38,333 bases of DNA from an uncultured Thalassotalea sp. (GCA_938075435.1 CALJHL010000065.1:1-38333); one strand, 5' to 3'. Counted from the first letter of the stretch, positions 10,142 through 20,554 are shown. A program made the numbers and translations. Notes: generated from the letters alone by a model not told the origin.

Positions 10142-11197
10142 ATGACTGATAATTTACTTAAGCCTTATGCCCTAAATAATACAATTAATTTAAATAACCG
10201 TATATTAATGGCGCCATTAACACGTTGTATGGCCGACGATGAATTAGTGCCAACGCAAGCTATGGCCGATTATTATGCCCGTCGAGCTGAAGCGGGTTTG
10301 ATTATTTCAGAAGCTGTGATTATTCGTCCTGACGGCCAAGGTTACCCCAACACACCTGGATTATTTAGTCAGCCACAAATCGAAGCGTGGCAAAGAGTTA
10401 CTTCAGCAGTACATAACAATGGCGGTAAAATATTTGCCCAGCTTTGGCATACTGGCCGGGTAGCTCATCCATATTTTTATGGTAAAGGTGATGATAATGC
10501 CGCGGTAATGGCACCATCAGCCATTGCTGTTGAAGGTAGCGTACCAAGAATGCGTGAACTGACCTATAAAACGCCAAAAGCAGTTACCGTTGAGGAAATT
10601 AACTTATTAGTCTCTGATTATGCACAAGCTGCCAAAAACGCGATTGCTGCTGGTTTTGATGGGGTCGAAATTCATGGCGCTAATGGCTATCTTATTGATC
10701 AGTTTTTACATCATGACAGTAACCGTCGTACTGATGATTATGGCGGTAGTAGCGAAAACATGAGTCGTTTTGCTTTGCAGGTAGTTGATGCCATTATTGA
10801 TCAAGTCGGTAATGATAGAACTGCGTTAAGAGTGTCACCTGGAGCCTATTTTAATATCGCTGGTGATAGCCGAGACCGTGAGGTATTTGATTATCTACTA
10901 CCAGAGTTAGAAAAGCGTAATTTGGCATTTCTTCATATTGGTATATTTGACGATAGTATGGAGTTTGATTATTTAGGCGGTCGTGCTTCAAGTTATGTTC
11001 GAGCGAACTATAATAAAACCTTAGTGGGTGTTGGAAGTTACAGTGCAGAAACCGCAAGTAGTGCGATAGATAACAACAAGTTTGATCTTATCGCAATTGG
11101 TAGACCATTTATTGCTAACCCAGATTATGTCGCGAAAATTCGAAATAATGAGCCATTAGTCAACTACTCTGAAGACATGTTAGCTATCCTAGTTTAA
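10142..11197 (+). CDS. Old yellow enzyme family alkene reductase (NADH:flavin oxidoreductase, NemA-like)
   Basis: 351 aa; NRILMAPLTRCMAD, FAQLWHTGRVAHP, GFDGVEIHGANGYLIDQFLHHDSNRRTDDYGGS, IAIGRPFIANPD. Confidence 0.95.
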   Translation: MTDNLLKPYALNNTINLNNRILMAPLTRCMADDELVPTQAMADYYARRAEAGLIISEAVIIRPDGQGYPNTPGLFSQPQIEAWQRVTSAVHNNGGKIFAQLWHTGRVAHPYFYGKGDDNAAVMAPSAIAVEGSVPRMRELTYKTPKAVTVEEINLLVSDYAQAAKNAIAAGFDGVEIHGANGYLIDQFLHHDSNRRTDDYGGSSENMSRFALQVVDAIIDQVGNDRTALRVSPGAYFNIAGDSRDREVFDYLLPELEKRNLAFLHIGIFDDSMEFDYLGGRASSYVRANYNKTLVGVGSYSAETASSAIDNNKFDLIAIGRPFIANPDYVAKIRNNEPLVNYSEDMLAILV

Positions 11198-11285
11198 CTC
11201 AGTTTAATTCAGCGGGTTAGTGAAAACCGGAGGCTGGCAAACGGCCGGCTTCTGGTTTTACGGTTAGCTACTTTGCTATCAATAA

Positions 11286-12062
11286 CTATTTCATACTATC
11301 TGCATATTTCATCAAATTTATATATGAATCTACATGATAGCTATCGCGATTATTCGTTAAAAAAGTTAACAACTCGGCATGAGCCTCGGACGTAACGGAT
11401 AAATAATCCCCACCCACACCATGGAAAATAATATTGACTAACAATATGTCAGAGGGAATATTGTTAATATACTCGATTAATTGCTTGCCGGTTGAATTGC
11501 TTGGATCCCATATAAGTGAAAATCTTTTATCAGCCCCATGCCCTTTAATTGCTGTAAAAAGATTATTGACTGTACTGAGATACTCTTCACCACCGACCAG
11601 CAAATCTCCGCAGGGAACGGTATAAGTACGTTCGGTTTTACCATCAATAGCTTTGAGAAAGGTATTCGCAGTCGTTAGCTCCTCAATCATTTGTGTGACG
11701 CTGTAATTATCAAGATCGTGATGTTTTGGCACCCACTGTCTATCTGGAAGAGAGGCTCGGCACGGATGATAGATACTATGATTGCCTAGTTCATGGCCAT
11801 TTTTTGCTGCCGCTCGCCACTCTGCCATTCGTGCATTCATTACTGAGGAATTTGAAGTGATATAAAAGGATGCCTTTAGATTATGTTTATCCAGCTCGGG
11901 AATGGCATTGTCTAATTGACTGTTGAGGGCATCATCATAGGAAAGACTTACCGCTAATTTTCCTCCTCCAGGCCATGTGAATTCCTTGCTTTGTTCTTGT
12001 GAGCTGCTAGATACTGAAAACAGTATGGCTAACAACAACAAGATGGTTTTTATAAAAATCAT
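11286..12062 (-). CDS. Secreted polysaccharide deacetylase family protein
   Basis: 258 aa; signal peptide; KLAVSLSYDDALNSQLDNAIPELDKHNLKASFYITSNS, HELGNHSIYHPC NodB-type motifs. Confidence 0.85.
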   Translation of the reverse strand: MIFIKTILLLLAILFSVSSSSQEQSKEFTWPGGGKLAVSLSYDDALNSQLDNAIPELDKHNLKASFYITSNSSVMNARMAEWRAAAKNGHELGNHSIYHPCRASLPDRQWVPKHHDLDNYSVTQMIEELTTANTFLKAIDGKTERTYTVPCGDLLVGGEEYLSTVNNLFTAIKGHGADKRFSLIWDPSNSTGKQLIEYINNIPSDILLVNIIFHGVGGDYLSVTSEAHAELLTFLTNNRDSYHVDSYINLMKYADSMK

Positions 12063-12203
12063 TTGAATTTCGCTCCAAGCTCTGCAGTTTAAAAGGCAAA
12101 ACTCTTAGTCTTAGTAGTTTACCTTGATAAACTCTAACTTACCTTAATAGTCTTAAATTTCAAAATATTAACATAGGGCTGACGGATGTCGTAGGCAAAG
12201 CAC

Positions 12204-12905
12204 CTAGGTAATATCTGGCCGTTTTAGTTCTTGTTGGTATTGCCTATGCAACCGATAACTGAGCCCCGTGGCAATAACACATAGCATTGCGCTTGCCCCT
12301 ATTTGCCAATAAGACATCATTTGTATACCACTGCCCGCTAAAGCAAATATTGCCATTTGTGGAAAGAAGCCTAAATAGGATGCGAAGATAAACTTATTCG
12401 CATCAATCGCGCCAACACCCGAGCATAGGTTTAATAAAAAATTATTACCGGCAGGAATAAGGCGGATGATAAAGGTCTTTTGAAAAGTATCTTTTTGCAG
12501 AAAGTTATTAAATATAGCAACCTTGTCACTTAAGCGTGTTAACACTAATGGTCGGACAATAAACCTTGCCGTGTAAAAGGTGATACTACAGCCGATTGCG
12601 GCCGCCAACGTGGCAATAAAGGTACCTTGCCACATACCAAAGGCATAGCCCGCAGTAAAGGCAGCCACTTGCCTTGGCAAGCCACAACTCGTTGCTAACG
12701 CGATGATAGCGAAGAAATAAATAATGCCGCTAAGACCATTATGCTTAATGGTGCCATTTACCCATTGTTGATCAAAATGAGTAAACAGTCCGGAAAAGTG
12801 CAGCAGCAATGCAATTAAGGTACTGGCGACAAGAAACAATAATACCACTTGTGTTTTGGGCCAATTGTTTTTAATAAAATTTCTCATCAAGGCGCTGCTT
12901 AACAC
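12204..12905 (-). CDS. VTT-domain (TVP38/TMEM64, DedA-like) membrane protein
   Basis: 233 aa; multiple TM segments; GYAFGMWQGTFIATLAAAIGCSITFYTARF and IRLIPAGNNFLLNLCSGVGAI typical of VTT proteins. Confidence 0.85.
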   Translation of the reverse strand: MLSSALMRNFIKNNWPKTQVVLLFLVASTLIALLLHFSGLFTHFDQQWVNGTIKHNGLSGIIYFFAIIALATSCGLPRQVAAFTAGYAFGMWQGTFIATLAAAIGCSITFYTARFIVRPLVLTRLSDKVAIFNNFLQKDTFQKTFIIRLIPAGNNFLLNLCSGVGAIDANKFIFASYLGFFPQMAIFALAGSGIQMMSYWQIGASAMLCVIATGLSYRLHRQYQQELKRPDIT

Positions 12906-13345
12906 CAGCTACGGCGTTTGCCGCCAGCGTAGATATAGCCATGACCATGTTGTATTAATAACTCGGCTAGATTTTCCCCATCAATATAAACATCAGCCAG
13001 TAAGCGAAAATATTTGCCCCGTTCAATGTTTTTTAATTCAATGATTTCGGCATCGGCAAGTTTTTGTTGAGTAAAGGTTTTAGCGCTCAGAGCGAGTTTT
13101 TTTTCTATCGAACATTGACTACGCAGCTCGGGAGTATCAACCCCTTTAATACGGATTGAGGTATTAGCACCTATGATACTAGGCCAATCCTTAATGTTTA
13201 CTTTAAACGTGTCGCCATCGTAAACACTGGCAATATCATAAACACGAATATCGCCATAGTTACTGGCATTGCTGGCGTAACTGGGAATAAAAAATAACAA
13301 ACAGATTAATGCTAGGGCAAACTTCATAGGACTACTTAACGGCAT
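12899..13345 (-). CDS. Thermonuclease (SNc) family protein with signal peptide
   Basis: 148 aa; VYDGDTFKVNIKDWPSIIGANTSIRIKGVDTPELRSQC, ENLAELLIQHGHGYIYAGGKR; start codon overlaps the VTT gene by 7 bp. Confidence 0.88.
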   Translation of the reverse strand: MPLSSPMKFALALICLLFFIPSYASNASNYGDIRVYDIASVYDGDTFKVNIKDWPSIIGANTSIRIKGVDTPELRSQCSIEKKLALSAKTFTQQKLADAEIIELKNIERGKYFRLLADVYIDGENLAELLIQHGHGYIYAGGKRRSWC

Positions 13346-13391
13346 GGGAAAATACGAACAGCTAACTCACTAAAGATAAATTAAAGCGAGT

Positions 13392-14066
13392 TTATTTAGT
13401 TGGGCAAATAATAACTTTTTTGGCTTCAATAAACTGTTGTTTTTTGTTATTACCCACATAGCTAACGCTGCCTTCAATCAGGACCTGTTGATGTAATTGG
13501 GCTTTCTTGGCAAAGTACTCGGCGGTTTTCCCCCACAGGTGCACTAAACGTTGAATTTTTTGGCCTTTAAAATGATGATTAGCCTCACTAAAACCGGGTT
13601 CATTTATGGTGACGGTAAATTCTGCCAAGCTGACGTTATTTTCGGTTTTCACCAATTTTATCTCTGAGTCGACGGTGGCGTTGCAAATGAGTTGGTTAAC
13701 GCCATTATGAACGCCTTTACCTAACACCGATAAACTTTCAACTTGAATAACATCTTTGCTTTGGCTTTTACTGGTTGCCAGAGCACCATGTAACATAATT
13801 AATTGGCCTTTGTCGGCAAAGAGAAAATGTTGCTCTACATTTTGCCCTTCAAAATGACATTGATGGTAGCTGGTCCAGTCTTTAAAAGAGTTGGATTTTT
13901 TATCAAACCAAGAGTGATTGGTGGCGATAACAAATTCTGCAATTGGCACAACAGGGTTTGCCCGGTAGCGGATTTCAGGTTTAGCAACTAAGTTACCGGC
14001 CAGAATAACATGGCATTGTTGTTTGCTTTCTTGAGGTTCTGGCACGCTGCGAGTTTTATCGGTCAT
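13392..14066 (-). CDS. Single-stranded DNA-binding (SSB-like) protein with two apparent OB-fold segments
   Basis: 224 aa; CHVILAGNLVAKPEIRYRANPVVPIAEFVIATN and NQLICNATVDSEIKLVKTENNVSLAEFTVTINE both resemble SSB N-terminal strands; no acidic DDDIPF-like tail. Confidence 0.7.
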   Translation of the reverse strand: MTDKTRSVPEPQESKQQCHVILAGNLVAKPEIRYRANPVVPIAEFVIATNHSWFDKKSNSFKDWTSYHQCHFEGQNVEQHFLFADKGQLIMLHGALATSKSQSKDVIQVESLSVLGKGVHNGVNQLICNATVDSEIKLVKTENNVSLAEFTVTINEPGFSEANHHFKGQKIQRLVHLWGKTAEYFAKKAQLHQQVLIEGSVSYVGNNKKQQFIEAKKVIICPTK

Positions 14067-14159
14067 GGTAAATTTAATTAGTTAGCAAGTGGCTAATATA
14101 ATAGGAAATTTGGCGTTGGAATAAAACACATTTTTATGATCTGCTTGATCATTATTTTT

Positions 14160-15560
14160 TTAGGGTTTAACTCGGCCGGCCCAAGCAATAATAAATGCTA
14201 ATGTGAATGGAATAATTCGCTCTAAATAATCACCTGGTGCAGAAGGGAATAAACTTAAAATTACCGACAACGCAAAGCCAGTAAAAATAGCGGTAAAAGC
14301 ATACCTTCCATCGACAGACTTACTGATCACTTTTATGATCAATAATGGTCCAAATGCGGCGCCAAGAGCATTCCAAGCAAATAACACTCTCGAGAAAATG
14401 TCATCGGGCGCGTACAGGGCAATAAGCATCGAAATAACACACATAATAACAACCGTTAACCGTGAATATAACAGGCTATTTTTGTTGTTTTTATTTTCAC
14501 TAATATCATAAGAAATAGCCGATGCTGAAACCAATAACTGACTATCTGCGGTCGACATGATGGCGGATAAAATTGCGGCAATAATAATACCGGCAACAAC
14601 CGGAGGGAACAGTAAATTAGTGACTTCAAGTAAAGCTTGTTCACTATTTGCTATCGGCTCGATTAGCACCTTGGCACACCAGCCAACAATCAGCATGCCG
14701 ATTATGACAATCGCCGACCAACCAATAGCAATGGCTTTAGCTTGTTGTACCGATTTTTCATCGCGTAATGCCATCATTCTGTTTACTACATGCGGTTGTC
14801 CTGGGTGGCCAAGACCTATTCCGCCAAGTCCAAACACGAACCCTATTGCCATAATGCCGGTATGCTCACCGGTGAAACTCATCTGTGTTTCTGTGTAGGC
14901 AATATGCATTTGTTGCCATAATTCTATTGGTCCACCAATGGCAATTAAGCCAGCAATTGGTAGTAAAAGACCGGCTGCTGCCATCAATAAGCCTTGTAAG
15001 GTATCGGTTATGCTCACCGCCCAAAAACCGCCAAGCAAGGTATACACAAGTATGATAGTTGTGCCTAATAATATGCTGCCTTCCATTGATACATCAAAGG
15101 TACTAGCAAACGTTGTGCCAGCGGCTTGAAATTGTGCGGCAATATAAAAGGTAAAGGCAATAACGATACAAAGAGAAGCCAATACGGTGATTGGTTTAGT
15201 GAGGTTGCCACTGCCTTTAGCGAGTAGCTCAGTTAAGGTAACCGACTGCTCTGCTGCAGCTTTTTTTTGTAATTTTGGCGCAAGCCATAGCCAGTTAAAC
15301 ATGTAACCACCGACAACAGCGAAGACAATCCAAATGGCAGACAAGCCCATTACATAAGCAGCGCCACTCATACCCAGTAAGGTCCATGCTGAAGACGCAC
15401 TGGCGGCAGAGCTAATTGCCGCAACCCAAGGACCTAAACCACGACCACCAATAAAGTAATCTTCAGTAGAGCTGGTTTTTTGGTTGGCATAAAAGCCAAT
15501 GCCAATAAGAATAAGTTTATAAACGACAAGGGTAATGAGAACGGTAGTGGTGTAATCCAT
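14160..15560 (-). CDS. Sodium:solute symporter (SSS) family, proline/PutP-like
   Basis: SSS motifs TSSTEDYFIGGRGLGPWVAAISSAASASSAWTLLGMSGAAY, GGIGLGHPGQPHVVNRMMALRD, ILSAIMSTADSQLLVSASAISYDI; start at MDYTTTV (15560) more plausible than 15611. Confidence 0.92.
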   Translation of the reverse strand: MDYTTTVLITLVVYKLILIGIGFYANQKTSSTEDYFIGGRGLGPWVAAISSAASASSAWTLLGMSGAAYVMGLSAIWIVFAVVGGYMFNWLWLAPKLQKKAAAEQSVTLTELLAKGSGNLTKPITVLASLCIVIAFTFYIAAQFQAAGTTFASTFDVSMEGSILLGTTIILVYTLLGGFWAVSITDTLQGLLMAAAGLLLPIAGLIAIGGPIELWQQMHIAYTETQMSFTGEHTGIMAIGFVFGLGGIGLGHPGQPHVVNRMMALRDEKSVQQAKAIAIGWSAIVIIGMLIVGWCAKVLIEPIANSEQALLEVTNLLFPPVVAGIIIAAILSAIMSTADSQLLVSASAISYDISENKNNKNSLLYSRLTVVIMCVISMLIALYAPDDIFSRVLFAWNALGAAFGPLLIIKVISKSVDGRYAFTAIFTGFALSVILSLFPSAPGDYLERIIPFTLAFIIAWAGRVKP

Positions 15561-15847
15561 GATATTTTTATTTTTATTATTGGAGTTGATTCGAGGATAA
15601 CAATTTAACAAGGCAATTACATCAAACGTGGTTGCTAAATGGCAAAAGTATGCCTCTTAAGTGCTTAGTGATTTTGCGCTTAAAAATGGGCCGTTTATTT
15701 AGCATGTTTGTCTTTGCCTCAAGCCTATAGAACCTTTGAAATCATAACAATGGTAACTGCAAGTCGTCCATAAGATCACAACAATACTTTTAGTTGATAA
15801 AATTTAAAATTTTATGCATGTTATTAAAAACAATAAGAAATACAGCG

Positions 15848-17572
15848 ATGGATAAGCAATTACCTAAACCATTTATGTTCACCTTGTCTTTGATTCAAGG
15901 GATATTACTCACTCTTATATATCGAAGTGTTGATAGTCAATCTTAGCCGGGTTCAGAGTCTATTTGGCTAATGGCATTGGCCACCTTTACCCTTAGTTTT
16001 CCATTGCTAACCTTGTTATCGATAAAAACGGATAATATTAAAGCCACCATAAAATTCCTGCTGCCCTTCACGTTATTAATTTCAATACTCGCCGGTTACG
16101 TGGGTTTTCAACAAGAGCCTAAAGAATTTGTAAATAATGACTTTGCCGCTTTGGTATTTGGCTTAACGGCATTAATTGCCTCTTTTAAAGGGTTAATGTA
16201 CATCCAACAGATGAATAGTAATGAAGCCATTAGTTACAGCTCTTTATTCAAACATTCATGGCGTAATTTTATTATTTTTGGTGAGAGTTGGCTGTTTACT
16301 CTGATCTTATGGGGAATTTTAAATTTAGGGGCAAGCCTTTTTGCCATTTTAGACATCGATTTTTTCAAAGAATTATTACAAAAAGACTGGTTTGTGATCC
16401 CGACACTTACCTTAGCTTTTGGCTTTGCAGTGGTTATTTTTCGTAACATCACTCATACCGTAGATACCATAGCGAAAATATTACAAACGTTAATTAAATT
16501 TCTACTTCCTATCATTACCATTGTCTCTATTGGTTTTCTTGCTACCTTACCTTTTAAAGGCTTAGACAAGCTTTGGGATACCGGCAGTGGCAGCCTTTTG
16601 GTTTTATGGTTGCAGGCATTAACGTTATTTTTTATTAATGCTGTATACCAAGAATCATCTCATCAGCGGCCATACCATAAGGTACTACACCGAATAATCT
16701 TTGTTGGCGTTGCTTTATTACCAATTTACACCTTAATTTCAGCTTATGGTTTGTGGTTGCGAGTCGACCAATATGGATTAACCGTTGCTCGTTGTTGGGG
16801 AATATTAGTATGTGCGTTATTGGGAGTTTTTGCGTTTGGTTATTTAATCGGAATAGTCAGAAAAAAAGATGCCTGGTTAGAAACCTTAAGCACAGTAAAC
16901 ATTCGCATGGGTGTTGTGGTATTAGTCGCCATGCTGCTAGTTAACTCACCACTTTTAAATTTTCAAGCCATTTCAACCGCCAGTCACTTGGCTAAACTAA
17001 CCAATAACGAAATTGATATTGAAGACTTAGACTTAGATTATTTTAGACAGGAACTTGGCCGTCATGGCTACTTAGCATTACAAGACTTGAAACAAGACAT
17101 CGCTAGCCAATACCCTGAAAAAGTTGTGTATATAGACAGAATGTATGCACAGCCAAATTATCGCTCAAGAACAGCTCAACCTGAAGAAATTAATGAAATA
17201 GAATTTGAACAATTAATTACTTATTGGCCAAATAAAACTGAGTTTCCGAACGCCCTAACAACAGCCGTTTTTAAAAAAGTGACCAAGCACCAATGGAACT
17301 CAGTTAAAAGTAATAATTATTATTTATTAACCATTGATTTAAACCAAGATGAAATCAATGAATTTATCGTTATAACCGAAGGTAACAACTCAACTTCTGC
17401 AAATTTATGGTACGCAGACGGTGAGGGCTGGAAGGCAAGGTACATGACAACTTCTAACCCCAATGATGAGCACTTTCTAAAAGCATTGATTGAACAACAG
17501 AACATAAAAACAATTGAGCCCAAATGGCAAGATTTAAGTATTGGTGGTTTAACACTTAGAGTTGCAATTTAA
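15848..17572 (+). pseudogene. DUF4153 multi-pass membrane protein with in-frame amber stop at codon 33 (downstream ORF restarts at 15971)
   Basis: ATG at 15848 reads MDKQLPKPFMFTLSLIQGILLTLIYRSVDSQS-TAG-PGSESIWLMALATFTLSFPLLTLL in one frame, joining ORF 15971..17572; TAG at 15944-15946. Confidence 0.75.
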
Positions 17573-17899
17573 ATGACGATAAGAGCGGTTTGTAGTCGGG
17601 AATAAAGATAAAATTTTAACATGTTGTTATTTTCTAGGTAAAACAGGGATTGTTTTCACGTTAAATTTGGCAGTAAATACTGGTAGGTAAATTTAAAACC
17701 AGCGCTTGCCAAATCGTACATTCCCTTTTTCTATCTTTTTAAGTACAGTATTCATTAACTTAAATTCTATGGTTACCAATGCGTTATGACCAATAAATTG
17801 GCGAAATAGTGTTTTTAAATTGCTTATTAGCAAAATAATTTCAGTCCTATAGTTAGGCGTTAATAATTTATGATTAGTATTTCAACTTCGGAGAACAAA

Positions 17900-18508
17900 A
17901 TGAAAAAAATAATAATACTAGCTCTTCCACTAATGGTATTAACAGGGTGTATATCTTCTAAAACATATATAGATCCAAACTTTGAAAAAGCAACTTATGA
18001 AGATGTTAAGAGTGTTGCTAAAAAATATGATACCCAGATATTCGTTGAGTTCCAAAGAAACGGAGAAACGTTAGAAGCTGTAAATAAAGAGGTTCTAAAT
18101 CACGTTGAGCGAACTTTACGAGCTACAAGTATTGTAACTCCTTCTCAAGGTGGAGCTGATTACTCAATTAAAGTGATAGTAAATAATATTGCTGATATCG
18201 GAGAGGCTGCAGCTAAAGGCTTTGGTACCGGGTTGACATTTGGCGCTGCTGGTTCAACAGTCACAGATTATTATGAAGTGAAAATTGAGTATACCGATAA
18301 AAGTGGTATAAATTTAACTAAAGATTATAAGCATGCTTTACATACGACAATAGGCAACGAAGATGCCCCTTTTGAAGGTGCAATCCCGACAACTCCAGCA
18401 GATGGTTTTGGTACTGTAGTAGAGCAAGTTTTACTTAACTTCGTAGTTGAAATGCAAAAAGAAGGCAAACTATCTTTAATCGCTAGTCCTTTTTACGGCA
18501 ATTCATAA
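17900..18508 (+). CDS. Putative lipoprotein (DUF4410-like appearance, family not certain)
   Basis: MKKIIILALPLMVLTGCISS lipobox; ATG at 17900 has an upstream GGAG; about 202 aa. Confidence 0.75.
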   Translation: MKKIIILALPLMVLTGCISSKTYIDPNFEKATYEDVKSVAKKYDTQIFVEFQRNGETLEAVNKEVLNHVERTLRATSIVTPSQGGADYSIKVIVNNIADIGEAAAKGFGTGLTFGAAGSTVTDYYEVKIEYTDKSGINLTKDYKHALHTTIGNEDAPFEGAIPTTPADGFGTVVEQVLLNFVVEMQKEGKLSLIASPFYGNS

Positions 18509-18592
18509 GGGACCGTGCAAGTGGGTTTATATCGGTTTACTGGGCCCACATACATAAGCTGTTAAAGCTATTAATCTACATCGAGTATATTT

Positions 18593-19270
18593 ATGAAATT
18601 ACAAACTATCTTTCTGCTATTTTTAAGTGTGTTAGTTGTATCTTGTGCTTCAACTAGACCTAAAGAATTAACAAATTATGATAAAGAACTTCTCGCCCCT
18701 GCGGTTATAGATGAATATGCTCTGAAAAAGAAAGAGGTATTTGAAGAGCCAAGCTTAGGTGCGATGCTTAGATATGAGAATAGAGATTTCCCGGAAGATA
18801 ATATCACTGTTTATATTTACCCAATAAGCGCTGTTAGCTGGGAAGATCAAGGTTCAGTTTTAGCAAGTGAATTGTCAAATGCAGTAACTGAAATCGATGC
18901 TGCAGTTAAATATGGCTACTATCAATCTAGAACAGCCGAATTACTTTCTGATTATTCTTTTGGATCAAAAGGTAAAGAATTCAAAGGTAAAAAGGCTGAA
19001 CTCACATTAACAGCAAAAAATGGAACTTTGTTTTATTCAGGTGTATATATTTTTCTTGCTGAAGATAAATATATAAAATTTAGAACAAGCTTTGACAGTC
19101 GCTCAGCTAAGAGTTCAATGGGCGATGCTGTTGTTAAAAATTTACTCCCACAATTAAAAGTTCCTTCGGAGTCTATTTATATGAAAAAATTAAGAGCGGC
19201 TCACGAAGAGAAAATGCAGCAAGACTTAATGAAGCTAATGCTACAAGCGATGGAAAATAATACAGAGTAA
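18593..19270 (+). CDS. Putative lipoprotein of unknown function
   Basis: 225 aa; LFLSVLVVSCASTRP lipobox; no family recognised. Confidence 0.75.
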   Translation: MKLQTIFLLFLSVLVVSCASTRPKELTNYDKELLAPAVIDEYALKKKEVFEEPSLGAMLRYENRDFPEDNITVYIYPISAVSWEDQGSVLASELSNAVTEIDAAVKYGYYQSRTAELLSDYSFGSKGKEFKGKKAELTLTAKNGTLFYSGVYIFLAEDKYIKFRTSFDSRSAKSSMGDAVVKNLLPQLKVPSESIYMKKLRAAHEEKMQQDLMKLMLQAMENNTE

Positions 19271-19408
19271 AATAGCTATAAGTGACTTAATCAGGGTAAA
19301 AAAATTGTTGGCTTTTGCCCCTTCGTCGCTTATTTTAACTAACTTTTCTTTACCTCTTAGTAAGGCTTTGGTAAAACCTCAATAGCATGAAGCTGTATTA
19401 AGATGTAA

Positions 19409-19476
19409 TGATTCTAGTATCGGTAATTTTATTTACTGGCGAAACCTTTTGTTACCAGTCGTAATCACTAGAATCA
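19409..19476. repeat. Long-range inverted repeat TGATTCTAGT...ACTAGAATCA enclosing a weaker ACTGG/CCAGT hairpin
   Basis: 10-bp perfect arms at 19409-19418 and 19467-19476. Confidence 0.5.
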
Positions 19477-19637
19477 ACAACTTGATCTTCAATATTTTAG
19501 ATTAAAAAAAAGTCTGCTATTTTTGTAAGCCTTCTTCGTATAAAATCCGGCTTATAAATTTTACTTCTTAAATACTTCGCAATATTAAAGTTTAACTAGT
19601 GACACCTTCTATCTCTTTCTAAAATGACACAAAATAA

Positions 19638-20507
19638 ATGAATGATAAAACTATAGCAACGCACAACGGTAATTTTCATGCAGATGATGTTTTTAGTGTT
19701 GCTGCACTGAAGCAAATTTACCCTTCTTTTAATCTTATTCGCACACGTGATTTAGAACTTATCAACAAGGCTGACATTGTGATTGATGTCGGTGGTGAAT
19801 ATGATGCAGATGCAGGTCGATTTGATCATCATCAACGTGGCGGAGCAGGTGAGCGCGAAAATGGTATTCCTTATTCTTCATTTGGTTTAATTTGGCAGAA
19901 ATATGGCTTAACAATATGTGAGGGCAATCAAGAGGTGGCAAATTCTGTTGATGCGGGTTTGGTATCAACGATTGATGCAATTGATTGTGGTCATGTTGAA
20001 GGTGTTTCTAAAGGTATTAGCCTTAGCCAAACTATTTCAATGTTTAACCCAACTTGGCAAGAAGATGGCAACTTTGATAGCTGTTTTGATGAAGCTGTAG
20101 ACTTTGCATCGCTTGTTTTATCTCGATTCATTGCAACTGCTAACGGTGGCATCAGTGCCAAGGAAATTGTAGCTAAAGCGATTGCTGATGCCGAAGATCC
20201 GCGAGTGATTGTGTTAGATAAATACACCCCGTGGAAAAGAACGGTTCATGCTTTGTCTGAAGTGGCTTTATATATGGTTTACCCATCGCCGTCTGGCCAA
20301 TGGCGAATTCAAACAGTCCCGGTTGAACCTGGTTCATTTGAAGACAGAAAACCCTTGCCTAAACCATGGGCCGGCTTGTCGGATAACGCGCTGAAAGATG
20401 CAACAGGTATCGATGATGCCATGTTCTGTCATAATGGTTTGTTTATTGCTGGTGCAGAATCATTTGCAAGCACTATGAAAATGGCAGCCATGGCACTGCA
20501 AGAATAA
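19638..20507 (+). CDS. MYG1 family protein (UPF0160, DHH-type phosphoesterase-like)
   Basis: 289 aa; IATHNGNFHADDVFSVAALKQIYP, DIVIDVGGEYDADAGRFDHHQRGGAGERENGIPYSSFGLIW, CHNGLFIAGAESFASTMKMA. Confidence 0.93.
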   Translation: MNDKTIATHNGNFHADDVFSVAALKQIYPSFNLIRTRDLELINKADIVIDVGGEYDADAGRFDHHQRGGAGERENGIPYSSFGLIWQKYGLTICEGNQEVANSVDAGLVSTIDAIDCGHVEGVSKGISLSQTISMFNPTWQEDGNFDSCFDEAVDFASLVLSRFIATANGGISAKEIVAKAIADAEDPRVIVLDKYTPWKRTVHALSEVALYMVYPSPSGQWRIQTVPVEPGSFEDRKPLPKPWAGLSDNALKDATGIDDAMFCHNGLFIAGAESFASTMKMAAMALQE

Positions 20508-20554
20508 TAAAATTGCTCTCAAAAATTAAAATATAACCATGCAAATTAACATAA

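Noticed and set aside
11286-12062. Polysaccharide deacetylase as part of the EPS locus
   Set aside because: It lies about 14 kb away from the XrtA genes, which have their own deacetylase; no evidence of linkage
14557-14898. 113-aa plus-strand ORF opposite the SSS symporter
   Set aside because: Antisense overlap with conserved transporter sequence; low-complexity composition
15944-15946. Pyrrolysine-type recoding at the amber codon
   Set aside because: No pyl genes or methylamine methyltransferase context visible; simple nonsense mutation or downstream start is more likely
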